Shown: positions 11,449-35,210 of the stretch, in pieces
Numbering within the stretch: position 1 is the first letter of the stretch
How the letters are laid out: each line of letters begins with the position of its first letter
Source of the DNA: Trichuris trichiura
Lineage: Eukaryota > Nematoda > Enoplea > Trichinellida > Trichuridae
Length of the DNA stretch: 64,000 nt
Reading direction: 5' to 3'
Assembly (NCBI GenBank): GCA_037903355.1
Contig: JBAJFE010000029.1
Coordinates: forward strand, 186,001 to 250,000
The notes under the pieces: generated by a model
Database searches by the model: none
What the model saw: only the letters and a program-made list of their open reading frames with translations
Told to the model about the DNA's origin: nothing
Made by a program: the position numbers and the translations under genes

Positions 11449-12324
11449 ACTACACTTGCCAATTACATGGAAAGGAGTACACGCTAAGATATTGTCAATT
11501 GTAAACGTGTATTATTAGCATTTCTCAACCACATCTGCAAAATTGCCTGAATTCAAGGGTCACGTTTTAACGACTTGCAAATAAAGCAGTTTTTAAAAGA
11601 AGTTCGCTTTGCCTGAATTTCACGACCTCAGTACAAGCATGGCTTGAAGGCAGTTTCACAGAGCTTTTTTTAAAAATAATTTGAAAGAGTGCTCTTAAAA
11701 GACATTATTCTGGATCAGGCGCAAAACTGTTTCATTGTTGTATTCGACACTGAAGACGGAATCCATTCCGTTCCAATAAGCACGTCTACTTTCAGGCAAA
11801 TGATGAAGTCTTACCGTATAGGAGAAAGGTAGCATTTGTGTTGTACCTGCACACAGTTTCACTAAAACTTGGAGAATGTACGCGTATGACCTGTTTTGGT
11901 TAAAACAAAGTCAGTAAATCGCTAAAGCACAAATTTTGTTCCCATTAAACTAATTACACACCCAGCTGAAGCGCCTTTCCTTTTTCCTATAGTTACTGAA
12001 CGTCATACTCAAGGAGGATTAAAGCTTTATAGCGCTTCGTGAATGACTCCTCCGTCGTTATTTTATGCAAACGTTACATGTGATTTGAGCATATTGCAGG
12101 GCTGCGAAGGCTTTATTTTTGCTTGAAATAAAAAACGTGTTGCCTTTGAAAAGGAGCACAATAAAGGTTTTTAAATTACAATACTTCAGTATTAGTTCTA
12201 AGGAATAGGCAAAATTGTCCAGCCAACGCTGAAGGTTCCTGAGCAGCATTTTTGTGCTTTCTTACTGTAGGTCAAGCGCAGCTTACCTCGACAGGACTCC
12301 GTTTTTGGTATTCCGCTAGTAAAA
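11449..12324. other. Intergenic spacer before the AP-2 alpha gene
   Basis: No gene, repeat or RNA is recognised. The AP-2 alpha promoter should lie in the right half, but no conserved element can be named from sequence alone. Confidence 0.55.
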
Positions 12325-15300
12325 ATGCCGGCAGTGAAGGGTGATGGTATGCGCGGCTTGGCAGTGTTTATTTCGGACATACGAAATTGTAAGTTCAACT
12401 TGAAAAAGTCTTGAAACATTGTTAATAATCTTTCATTGATGTTTGTGCTTGATAGTGGTTTCTATGGAACGATTTGTCCTTTGTAGCGAAAGCAGCGCGT
12501 TGCACCCTTTAGCTTCTTCGAGTTGTTAACGTTTTCCGAATCTGGTCTCCTAAGATTTATCCATGCTAGTCATGCTTGTTCATCGGGTCAATATTTGATA
12601 GGCTTAATGATGTAACCAAACGTATTGCTTCAGGCCAGGCTTGTAATCGTAGAAACACTGCGAACAACGTATGCAAGTTGCTTATTTTTTTATATTTGAC
12701 ATTTGGCTTAAGTAGTACGTGTGTAGAGTCTGTCTACTATTGGTGAAGATGAAGACGCATTATGCTTTCGAGTTAGCAAATGGTCAATAACGCGTAGTGA
12801 TAAAATAGCTTGGTGAAGTTCCGCGTGGAGAAATTTAGGGGCGTGCGTATTGTCATTGAATTATTCCCCTTTGTGCAATCGATATGTTGTGCAATTTTCC
12901 AAAACCTTAATTCTGCCAAGCAACAATTTCCTCGTTCGTGTAGCGCTACCATGAGCACTCTCAACTTCGTCGAAAAAGTATATTAACTTAACAGCTTTGA
13001 GTTTCGCTAAATGCATTAAATTTCAGTTTGCCAAACTGGGCACGTGATTTTACTTAAACGTTTTTCTCAGTTGAACGCGGTATGCATTGTTCGTTGTCAT
13101 TGATTTTTCCTTGCTTTACGGTACTTATTAGGTTTAATTCAATGCAACGTTGCCATATTTGCAGGCAAAAGTAGGGAAGCCGAAATAAAGCGGATCAACA
13201 AAGAACTGGCCAACATAAGGTCAAAATTTAAAGGTACATATTTTTCCGTACTTTCTAATTTTACAACTGGTTCACTTGCGTGAATGACAGTTAGTTACGA
13301 GGTATATCGAGCAGATTTTAGGAGATAAAGCCATAGATGGATACCAAAAGAAAAAGTATGTGTGCAAGTTGCTGTTTATTTTTCTCCTTGGACACGACAT
13401 CGACTTTGGCCATATGGAAGCGGTCAATTTGCTCTCTTCGAACAAGTATACAGAAAAGCAAATAGTAAGCGGGAACATGATATCGCTAGCAATGTTGGTT
13501 TTCAACTTACGCCATTCCAAAGGGCTACCTGTTCATATCTGTGCTTGGCAGTTGCTCCAATGAGTTAATGAGGCTGACCATTCAGTCAATCAAAAATGAT
13601 TTACAGTCAAGAAATCCTGTGCACGTTAATCTTGCGTTGCAATGCATTTCGAACATTGGATCAAAGGAAATGTGCGAAGCTTTTGGAAACGAAATCCCGA
13701 GATTGTTGGTTTCACCGTAGGTGCTTTTGCTTCCGTTTTAGGGTTGCATGTCTTTTGACACTTTGCAGAGATACACTTTGTAATGCTAATATGCGGGGCA
13801 GGTTACGTTACAAGATACTTAGTCTCTTTTGTCAACCCGTAGCCGATAAAGTGATTCTCAAGTTCCCTTTCAGATGATAGATCCATTCTGACTAACATTG
13901 CCAAATTTTTTAAGAAATAGTCCTTGAATAAGTCCACGTGCTGCTCGGGGTCCTTGCATGTAATCTATCATCCTTGACGAAATACGAGACGTACGGGCGG
14001 ATGTTTGAAAGGAAAACATATCTGTCAAAAAGTCGTCGCGTCAAATCAATATTCCGCATTCTATGTGAAGTCTTTTTTTTGAAAAAAAAAGTTAGACATG
14101 ATTGACGCGACTCCCTTTTGCAATCTTGAAGCGCCTCCATTTAAATTGCGAAACATTCTACAATGGTTAGTGTAAATTTATTTTTGCTTCTACCAACAGG
14201 CAGGCGTGCATCTGTTTGATAGAATGAACGAGCTTTTTGCTTCAACGGAAATAGCAGTTGCTGCTATCCACGTGGTCGTGTTAAGCGTTTTTTGAAATAT
14301 CGATGCAACCGTGTATACTTCATTCTAGGGAGAACATAGATTTTGTGAAGCAAAGCTCTGCGCTGTGCTTACTGCGTCTTCTGAGAGCGAATCCCGAATT
14401 CATGCCAGTGTCCGAGTATTCATCTCGGATAGTGCATCTTTTAAACGACCAGCATATTGGTGTGGTGACGTCGGCTTGCAGCTTGATTGATCTGTTATCC
14501 AGGAAATGGCCGACAGAGTTTAAGGGATCTGTATCCTTAGCCATTGCCCGCCTGAGTCGAGTACGTACCGACAGTGGGAGCTCGTCAAAGGCAGTGATTA
14601 CTACCCATTGTTTGTAGATTGTCACAGCTACGTATACAGACTTGCAAGATTACACGTACTATTTTGTTCCCGCGCCGTGGCTTTCGGTAAAACTTCTGCG
14701 GCTTTTGCAAAATTATCCCCCTCCTGAAGATCCGGCTGTTCGCGCTCGCCTGCTCGAATGTCTGGAAACCATACTCAACAAAGCTCAGGAACCTCCAAAA
14801 AGCAAGAAGCTGCAGCATAGCAACGCCAAGAATGCCGTTCTTTTTGAGGCCATTTCTTTGATAATCCATATGGATAACGACCCTGCATTGTTGGTTCGCG
14901 CGTGCAATCAGCTGGGACAATTCTTAACGCACAAGGAGACCAATCTGCGCTACTTGGCTCTCGAAAGTATGTGCTTGCTGGCAACGTCCGAGTATTCTCA
15001 CGAAGCGGTCAAGAAGCATCTGGATACCATTATTCATTCGCTGAAAGGGGAAAGAGATGTTAGCGTACGAACTCGGGCGGTCGATCTTTTGTACGCAATG
15101 TGCGACAAGTCCAATGCAACCGAAGTTGTCCAAGAAATGTTAGCTTATCTCCAGTATGCCGACTATTCGATTCGTGAGGAAATGGTATGTCCAATTTTTT
15201 AGCTATAGTACAATTCTGCCTACAGTGAAAGCTTGCTTATCAAATTTATATTTCCGTAAGGATAGTTTGGATAATCGAACTCATCTTGTCATTTTTACGT

Positions 15301-17633
15301 GATGAAACCAAGATAACGCCAGTTAAGTCTTAGCACCTGCAGAAGACGCTTGTTACTACCGCGTGAAAGCACTCTGTTAGCCTATACTTCTCACTATTCT
15401 TTAGCTTAGATACGTTTGCTTCGTGTTCATCTTGGAGGGGCTTTTCCGGGTTTAAAATTTTAAATTATTATTTTCACAGGTACTAAAAGTGGCAGTTTTG
15501 GCGGAAAAATACGCAAAAGACTATGGGTGGTACGTGGATATAATTTTGAACCTGATTCGCGTGGCTGGCGAATTTGTCAGCGAGGAAGTTTGGTATCGCG
15601 TCATCCAGGTGGTTGTCAATCGGGAAGACGTGCAAGGATATGCGGCAAAGACCGTCTTCGAAGCGCTTCAAGCCAGCTGCTGCCATGAAAATATGGTCAA
15701 AGTTGGCGCGTACATATTGGGTGAATTTGGAAACCTAATCGCTGGCGATCCTCGATCCAGGTAGATTGCCGCGTACTGTTGTACATTGCTTCGCCTGCAT
15801 AAGTTAATATTTTGTAGTCCGTTGGTCCAGTTTCGTTTATTGCACAGTACCTACCATTTGTGCAGCAACCAAACGAAATGTATCCTACTTTCAACCTATG
15901 TAAAATTTGTCAATTTATTCCCTGAGATCAAGCCTCAAATAATGGAAGTTTTCGGAGCCGACGTAAACGCGTGTAATGCAGACACAGAGCTTCAGCAGCG
16001 TGCCGTCGAATACCTTGCCATGAGGTTGGCTCACCTCCATTGCTGCTGTCTTTCTGTTAGTCTTTTTTGTTATTTCCAGCCGAATTGCCTCAACGGATGT
16101 GCTTGCTACCGTTCTTGAAGAAATGCCTCCATTTGCGGAGAAGGAATCCAGCTTGTTCGTCAAGCTAAAGGGCAAGCAACCAGCGTTCGATGAACATTTG
16201 CCATCAGGCAAGGAAAAGAAGCATTATCCGCAAGCAGTGCTAAAAGAAAATGGAGTAAGTAGAGACATCCCGTCCGACTGCGTTTTGGAAAACGCTTAGA
16301 AAATTTAGCTCCTCCCTGGCGACTTCGCCAAAAAAGACGCAGCTTCCGAAGATGTACTTGTCGTCTTGTCAGGCGGTCAAAATGTCCAGCAGCAGAATTA
16401 CGGTTCCCCTCAACCGTTTCCCGATGCGTTAAGCTCTTTGGCAACCAATGGCCTGCAAGACATGATGGCGCCGGCTCACACGACAAACGTCAGCACCAGT
16501 GATTATCTGACGACAAAACCTGAAGATCTCAAAAGGCAAGCGAACAGTTTGTATTACTGTAGTGCTAAGAGTAGATTGCAGGTTTTTGACCAAACAAAAT
16601 GGCGTTTTGTACGAGGATTCAATCCTACAAGTGGGCGTAAAAATGGAATCTCGGAAAAATTTGGCTCGGCTCGCCGTCTTCTACGGCAACAAGAGTTCTT
16701 CGTCATTTGCCGAGTTTTCGTCCAGACTGGTTTGTTCGTCAGATTTGACCAACCAGTTGAACATGCAAGTGAAGCCGGTCGGTGACCGCATTGACGCGGG
16801 CGCCCAAGTGCAGCAGTTGATCAATGTTGAATGCATATCCGATTTCTACGTATCCCCGTCGTTGGACTTGCAATTCATGTGCAATGGTATCATGCGAAGG
16901 CTCCACTTGCAACTTCCCTTGTTCCTTTGCAAGTTTTTCGAGCCAGCCGAAATGCCAAGCGAACAGTTCTTCCTTAGGTGGAACCAGCTTAGTCAGTAAG
17001 GCTGAATTTTGTGTCAACATTTTGGCATTTTGTTGTCATGGCGAATTTCAGAGCCGGACAGCAGTACCAGAATACCTTCACTGCCCACTTTCCCATGGAT
17101 TTGGCGCAGGCGCCTGCCAAGGTTAGTTTTGGTTTTCTTTTTTAAAAAGCAACTATGCTTAGAGCTTTTCCCCTATTATCTATCTGCGCAGTAAGATAGA
17201 GGCGGCACTTCATTAGCTCTGAAAATATGGTTCTTTTAAGCTACAGAGCTTTTGAAAAGGGCATCTTCCCTGTCATCATCCTCTATACAAAAGTGAAAAA
17301 CCATTAGCTGTTATCATGTTTTGCTTAGTGTTTTGTGTATAACTTCGATAATCGTTATCAGTTGTTGGTTCCGTAGGATGTCGAATCTTTTTTTGGCTAT
17401 AGTGAGTCCATTTTTGTTAGATATCCGGCTTTGGCATGTGTTGTCTGCCATCCGTGGATCCAGCGCCAGAGAATAACGTTGCCGCTGGCATAATACATAC
17501 CAGAACGCAGCAGATTGGATGTCTGATGCGGTTAGAACCTAATCGCAACGCAAACATGTACCGATTGACGTTCCGCTCGAGCAAAGGATCCGTGTCTAGG
17601 CATCTGTGCGATTTGTTGGCCGACGTATTTTGA
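12325..17633 (+). CDS. AP2A: AP-2 complex subunit alpha (alpha-adaptin)
   Basis: Large subunit of the clathrin adaptor AP-2, which selects cargo and binds PI(4,5)P2 at the plasma membrane during endocytosis. Thirteen exons: 12325-12388, 13165-13233, 13322-13464, 13523-13716, 14329-14560, 14618-15184, 15480-15760, 15818-16024, 16080-16254, 16309-16535, 16582-16995, 17052-17121, 17421-17633. They join without phase conflict to 951 residues, the usual length. The N-terminus [20 protein letters not shown] and the basic QKKKYVCK patch are family hallmarks. The HEAT-like trunk covers about residues 1-590, the hinge about 600-720 (poorly conserved, exon 16309), and the ear about 720-951, from [12 protein letters not shown] to a final DLLADVF. 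Residues such as [18 protein letters not shown] are nearly invariant. The intron after 16535 appears to use a GC donor. A decayed PLE begins about 250 bp after the stop. Confidence 0.97.
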
Positions 17634-17878
17634 ACGGCGGTGGCGTTAACAGGAATCCTGCGTTACTGCAGCCCATTCCATTTCAACCTGTTTCACTTGT
17701 GTCAGTAAGCTCACCTGACATTGTATTTCAGCTGCATCTTTGTAACGCGCTGCGCATTTCATCAGCTCCCTCTATATCCTACCGGTACGTCCCGTGGTCT
17801 CGTACTTACAAGCTTCTTATGTACGGTTTCTGTTTTTGTCTGATTTTGCAATAAGGAAATATAGCTCCTCCCCTTCAA
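17634..17878. other. AP-2 alpha 3' region / possible PLE 5' leader
   Basis: No gene seen. The AP-2 alpha 3' UTR should be here. The left border of the following PLE is not visible, so part of this stretch may belong to it. Confidence 0.4.
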
Positions 17879-19830
17879 ATGAAAATGAAAAAGTCTATAC
17901 TAGGAAAAGGGTTGAACTTTGTGCCAACTCCTGAAAAACTACCTATTCTTGACGTCATTGCTTCAGTTGAACACAGCCTGTCTTCGGTTGACCCAAGGAA
18001 GGCCTTACAGATTAAGCGTAATTTGTCTACATTAATGCTAGATCGCCGCTTCAATGCTACTCCAAACTTAAGTCGATACGAGATGAACTGCCTAAATCAA
18101 CTTAGAAGGCAGTCCAACAGAATTATAGCCAAAGCAGATAAAGGGAATAGGATTATTCTACTTGACAGAGCCACCTACATTGAAAAGATGATGGCCATCT
18201 TAAACACTAGCAATTATACACCTTTGCCCATTGAGCCAACGGAAACTTACGGAAAAAATCTTTGATCTCATCTCATACGCCATTTCATGGAACCAGAAAT
18301 CACCAAATTAGCAAACGCGTTAAGTTCGCATCGAATTACGGACCCCTGAGTTCTATAGCCTTCCGAAAGTGCACAAACTAGGCGTCCCGTTAGCACTAAT
18401 AGTCTCTACAATTGACAGTAGCACAAATGAACTCGGTCGGTATTTAAAAAAGGTCATTAAACCTCTAACTGGTAAGGAACCGTCTTTCTTCAAAAATAGG
18501 GAAACTTTCGTCAACGAAATACGAAACTGCCACTTGGATCCGGACGAGATTCTAGTTAGTTAGGACGTGAAAGAATTATTCCCCAGCATTCCTACTTCAG
18601 ATGAAGATTTTATACAATCTCCATGCGGATATACACTTTTTCAGCAGAACTAAAGTAAATTTTTTTCATATTATCAAGCTAGTGTCTTTCTGCATGCGAG
18701 AAAGCAATTATTTTCTTTTTGATGACAAGTTGCACAAGCAATCCAGCGGTGTCCCTATAGGTAGTTTGTTATCTCCTGTCTTAGCAGAAGTTTTTATGGA
18801 AAGTTTTGAAAAACAAATGTTTAAGACTGTAGCCGGACAAATTGGTTCATGCCTCTTTAAGTGGTATGTAGATGAATCTTCGTAATTATGAAAAATAGAA
18901 AAGAGGAACAATTTCTGCACTTCCTAAACAGCATCCGCCCAAATCAAATTGTCTTCGCAACGGAAAAAGAAAATAAAATTCTTCCTTTTCTGGATGCTAT
19001 GATTATTCGCACAAACTGAGGGCTTAAAGTCAGAGTTTATAGAAAATCCACTCGCACAGACCAATATCCCGATTTCTCCTCGCATCACCCACGTTCGGTA
19101 ATGCGTGGAACTCTTTCTAGCTTGATTGATAGAGATATTAATTTGTGCAATCCCGAATACTTCTAGTCAGAGCTTAACTACATTAGAAAGATCTACAGAA
19201 ACGGTTATCCGAAATCTTTTATTGACCACGTGTTCCAATACAGACTTCGCAACCGCGAATTCCTCAAACTAAATACATTGCACAATCTCATGTTCAGTTG
19301 TTCCCTATGTTGTAGGATTAGGCGAAAAGGTTGTTCAGCTAAGCAGACAATTAGATTTCCGAGTCTTCTTCAAGTTTTTCTATGATCTCCGATCAATTCT
19401 TAGTAAGAATAACACGAAAATCTTAGTAAACAAAAAATGGTTAGTCTACGCGGTCGAACGTGCTTGTTCAGGAGTCTACATTGAGGCAGTACTCTGGAAC
19501 ATAGGTTCATTGAACTTATAAAAAAGCTCACTATTTACAATAATGCAAAAAACAGTATGAACAATAGTATTACTTTTATCGCACATCACGGAAGACCGAT
19601 GTTGGATCCACGAATTATCATGGGAAAAGCTGTATGAGCCTCCGCTGCGTCGGATCATGCAGCACAATGTGACCAGCCTCTTCAACTAAAAGTTTTATGC
19701 TATGAAAGTAATTTACGCTTACGAAGGATTAAAGAAGCTCTGTGCATTAGACATAATGAGACATACAACCGCGATAAAGGAGCAAAAGTGAACTATGGAC
19801 GAACATTATCACGCGCTCCAACTGCTGCTC
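17879..19830 (+). mobile_element. Decayed Penelope-like retroelement (copy 2)
   Basis: A PLE polyprotein can be followed in broken pieces. The N-terminal part (17879-18265) contains GKGLNFVPTP and AKADKGNRIILLD. The finger region (18369-18563) contains LTGKEPSF. RT motifs follow: DVKELFPSIP at about 18565 (preceded by an in-frame TAG where the family has Tyr) and GVPIGSLLSPVLAE at about 18748, then YVD just before a frameshift at about 18880. A GIY-YIG-like VYAVE..CSGVYI remnant lies near 19443-19480. At least four frameshifts or stops are present. It matches PLE copy 1 block by block but keeps about 120 N-terminal codons that copy 1 lacks. Terminal repeats and target duplication were not found. 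Confidence 0.9.
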
Positions 19831-20526
19831 ATTAAATTGATTGCATACACGAACAAATGGAAGGAGACGAAAAAGTGGAGTCATATAAAACAATGGAACA
19901 ATATACATAGAATATCATATATGAAATGTAAGTAAAACGGATAAATTTATGTGGAACAAAGTGGGATGAGCAAAAAATGAATTAACATATATGGAACAAG
20001 AAATGGAAAATGGACATAACAAATGTGAAATAAACAATGGAGTAAGATATGAAAAAAATGAAATTAGGTGTACATAGTACAATGGTCCATCGTATACGCA
20101 ATGGTGAACGCGGTTGGCTGACAAACAGAAACTTCACAAGCAAGGCTGAGACCTTTTTTTAGACCGTTAAACTGATTTAATGGCAATGTCACACTCCACT
20201 TACATTAATTTTTAGTACGGCTGAGGACGGGTCACGCGCGGCCCGAAAGCTACGGCCTACCATTAAATTTTTTTGTATTTTCCAACGGGGCAAACAATCC
20301 AAGCATGACAAAAAAATATGGCCATAAACATTTTCACCGTTTGCCGAAATAGGAACAGTTCTTTTTACACAGTTCATTTGTCAAGGAAAAAAGTGACAGC
20401 GATTCTCTATAAGGCAACAAAACAACTCTTCGGTTCATCTCCTCTAAGCAGAGGTGATCACTGAAATTGAATACAGTTTAGGCAAACGGATGAGAACAAT
20501 CCTGATGGCGGGATAACAGTATGTAC
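19831..20526. other. A-rich PLE tail and intergenic spacer
   Basis: From 19831 to about 20090 the + strand is A-rich with loosely repeated GGAACAA/ATGGAAAATGG-type units, resembling the A/G-rich 3' tail of PLE copy 1. The rest shows no gene and serves as 3' flank of the minus-strand claudin-like gene. Confidence 0.5.
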
Positions 20527-22870
20527 TCAGTGGCCGTAGTTCAAGTAACCGTAATAGCCATTGGTCATTGGTGCGCCGTACGAACCACCATACATCTGCT
20601 GCGGATAGCCACCATAGTAGTTGTGAGCGTATGGCATCATCATTATTTTTTCGTGATAACTTGGAATCATGTAAGGCACTGCTTTGGCGTCCATTTCAGT
20701 TTCCTCTTCTTCCTGAAGAAGCTGAAACGCTTTTGACGAATAGAAACGTCGGTGGGTACCTTCATTTTCCTGTGAGCCACGAGCATCAATATAGAAGAGA
20801 TCAGAATGAAACCAATTCCAATCCAAGCGATCATGTACGACCAACCGTAAGAAATATCGGTGCTTTGTCTCAGAATCTGTAGCAGAAGTATCACTTACGC
20901 AATTTAGCCCGTTCTCCACCTCAAGTTTCTATGCTTACTGAAGGCCACGTTTTGTAGAAGGGTTTCCTGTCGATAAGTTCGCGCTCTATGTAATCAACAC
21001 CGTGCCATACGGCGACGGCGGCGATCAGTAACAATGCTGAAAGAGTGGACTCATTTGAAACTAGTTCCATTTGGAATTCCGTATGCGGCAATGGTTCGTT
21101 TTAAAAGTTGGTCCAGCTATCTGCTTTCATAGCGAAGATTGAAAAGCGGAGTTCTTGTCTTATGATTTTTGACGAGCCCGCTGAAGCTTTCCCAAACTAG
21201 CGTTATTTGCATTTATGTTTGTTCGCTTTGGCTTTTCGACAAAAGTATAGAAGCTTGTCGAGCAGCGGTGAAGTGTCAACTTGAGAAAGCAGAGCGTATT
21301 GGCAGCAAACAGTCTTTCAGTTTGTCCTCATTTTGGGAAAAGCGCTTTCCCTATTTAGCAGCGCCGTTTAGCGCTCTGTCTTCGTCAATGCTTTTATTCA
21401 GACATGTTACTTTTACATAGTCGTTTTTAATGCGTCTTATAATCACGTCTTGAGCAACAAAAAGCCTTTGTAGGGTTCTAAGTTCTTAGCAGGGAAAGAA
21501 TAAGCAGACGTATACGGTCAGCGATGCGTAAGTATAAGCAGGAACTATTTTTGCTGCTTATTCAGAATACAACAAAGTTTTCCTTGTATCCATAAAGAAA
21601 TAGCTATTAAGGCCTTTTCCATGTTTTAAGCGTAAAATGCTTTGCTCCAATTTTTTTACAGTTTACTTTAGCGTCACTGATTTTGCATAGAAGCCGCTCT
21701 GCCTCCCCGTGCTGACGAGTAGAACATTACAATAGAAAAGTTGCTCCAAATTTGGAAAGGATGAATATAAGATTGGAATGCTACTGCGAATATTTGGCTA
21801 GTTGTTCTCGGCAAGCGTAAAATGCTTCGGTATGCATCGTTGGCATATCGCTTGCAGCGAGACTTGTACCTTGACCTCTAAACCGTAGGCATCGAGTCGA
21901 AAACTACTTTGCAGTAGCATTTCTGCCATCCGCTTTCCAGTGCCCCCGCTCTTCAGAAGCTATTGGTGGCCAAATGTCACCGACCTCGAGCGATATTGCA
22001 AAAATATAGGGTCAAGGACAGCTACGTTAGTCAGAGGGAATTTAAAGAATTCTATATGCTATCACTGTTCTTATATGTTTACATTTTAATTTCCTAAACA
22101 TTATTAGCCTTATTTCACTCACTTGCAAATAGCAGCAGTATGCCTGTCATCATAATGAGGGATAAATGCCTTCGCCAACAACCGCGTATACCAATTAGTA
22201 GACAGAAGGAGAGTGCAACAAGCCCAACTATATATAGACCAATACAGGTGCGCATCATATCTGAAAAAAGAGTTCGTCGGTCCGAAGAAGAGTCGTTTAG
22301 GGACTTTAGCTTACGCATTCTGATCAGCTGATAGTAACTGTAGGAACGAACAACAACAGAGTCTTCAGGTATCTGGTAATCGATCAAATTGCGACACTGA
22401 TTGCCCATTGGGTCGGTATACGTACCGGAACCTCAAAAAGAATAACATACTAGTCAACTAGGTCCAATAAAGTTTCCCATTTGTCCTTCAGTTATTCATG
22501 CAAGGGTGTGCTCTTAAAAATTTAGCCTTTCCAGCTTTTGTGCCTCTCAAGTTGGGTTAGTATGCAAGGCATAAAAACGTTTATCCGTATGTCCAACACG
22601 AAACAGAATGTTAGCATGGTTCTTACCGTTGGGCACATCGGTTGGAAAGCATTCCCTAAAAAGGCCGAGTGTTCGGTCGAAGAAAATGGCAGTTTGGTTA
22701 AGGTTGCTTAATGCAGGACGGCTTTCGCTATCGTGAGTGTACTTTCTGAGTAGGGCGGTCCTATTCACTCGAAATTCTTGCCAGTTGTTTGTACCAAAGG
22801 CGATAATAACCAGAACCGTTCCAAGGAGGGAAAATACGCTGCTGAAGCTGAGAATGACCGGTGAAAGCAT
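20527..22870 (-). CDS. Claudin/PMP22-type four-transmembrane protein
   Basis: Five minus-strand exons, 22870-22627, 22431-22123, 21036-20939, 20876-20760 and 20712-20527, join in phase to 317 residues. Helix 1 starts near the N-terminus (PVILSFSSVFSLLGTVLVII) and is followed by an extracellular loop with NNW and GLFREC, resembling the claudin-superfamily W-GLW-C-C signature. Helices 2 and 3 lie in exon 2 and the start of exon 3 (IGLYIVGLVALSFCLLIGI; LSLIMMTGILLLFA). Helix 4 is in exon 4 (MIAWIGIGFILISSILMLV). The last exon is a cytoplasmic tail that begins acidic and becomes Tyr/Gly-rich (YYGGYPQQMYGGSYG) ending LNYGH. The family covers claudins, PMP22/EMP and TMEM47-like junction proteins; no orthologue is assigned. 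The ATG at 22870 is the first just before helix 1, but an upstream exon is possible. Confidence 0.75.
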
Positions 22871-33817
<10,947 letters not shown>

Positions 33818-35210
33818 ACCTGGAATCTTCAATTTTCATTATAATTTCGCAATCCGTTACGCTTTACAACTTAACGGCCAACAGGCACAAAATCATATCT
33901 ACTAATTTGTTTATCATCATAAACTAAGGTCTTTATCCGTATCATTTGCTTTAGATTTCGTTCAGGTTTAGTTGTTTGTCATTTGAATGAGCTTTATGCC
34001 TTGTTGGAAGTGTAGCTCTCAGTGAGATCTGTTGTTCTGCCTCCGTAAAATTTGAATTTGGGTTTTTGCTGGTTTTGTGGAGATTAAATCCTTCTAAAGC
34101 CCACCATTTTCTAACAGCCTATCGAAATTAAGTTAAGTTTATTATTGTCGCGAAGTGATAAAGCTTAAGCTCCATTCACAAAAGAAGAATTATGAAAACC
34201 CGTTACGAAGTAGGAGATCCGTTGTTTTTCTTATTCTTTGAGAAGAATGCAACTGATTCGCTTGCAGTAAGTTTGCTTTTACAAATCGTATTAGCAGAAA
34301 GCGGTCTTCGGTTGGGTTAACCCTTTAAAGAAAGGTGAGCTTGCCACTTACGGTAGCATTTGTTTTCGCACGTTCCGCCAAGTCGACATGCTTATGATGA
34401 CTTAACTAAAGATGCTAATTCACTGCGGTATTATAATGAGTTGTGCACTTTTTAGGCTCGCATAAATAGTTGAGAATTCGTTCAAATCTTTTGTATACAG
34501 TAATTTGCATACGCTTATGGATGAACTCAACTGTTATTGCTGTTGCGTGTTATTGGTAAAATTTTGAAAAAGAGTGCACATATTATTTTTTTTGTAATCT
34601 GACTTATTTAACTAAAGTTTAAATTTTGAAGTAACACCACCTTTTGTATATACGGTAGTATTAATTGTATAGGAATAGTACTACAGGGAGGTACTTGCAA
34701 TTGACAGGTTGCTTTTCGTACATCGATACATCACCGCGACTTCACCGATAGTTGGTTTCACCGGGATGAGCATTTGCTGTTTCTTACACAGAATAACTTT
34801 CTCCGTTACAGAGAAATTAGCATACACTGGTTCGACTTTTTGCGACGGTTTAAAATCAGCCAATGAACGTATACTCAAGGAGTGACTTATTTTGCATATT
34901 CAAAAATTCAAGGAGCCGCTAAGACGTGTTTGAATCTAGCATTCTGTATTTTTGCTGTGCTAAACTTCGCGGTTTCATTGCAGCGCACTTTGACCATGAG
35001 ATCCAACGTTTGAATGACACATTTTCCTTTTCTTTCGCTGATGCCGTCCCGAAATTGAAACCGGTTTTCAAGTCTGTACCGCCTAAGGCGTAAACGATTT
35101 CGATAGTACACCAGTTCTTAGTGGCCTGCTTTGGTACACAACTATCACCTATGCAGCGAGAAAATACTGTTTGCAGATTTTGTAACTTCTCCCCGCCGTT
35201 ACTTTGCCAG
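33818..35210. other. Intergenic spacer NT5C2 / EB-module gene
   Basis: No gene or repeat is recognised. The spacer must contain the NT5C2 3' UTR and the promoter of the secreted protein gene; no clear AATAAA is close to the NT5C2 stop. Confidence 0.5.
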
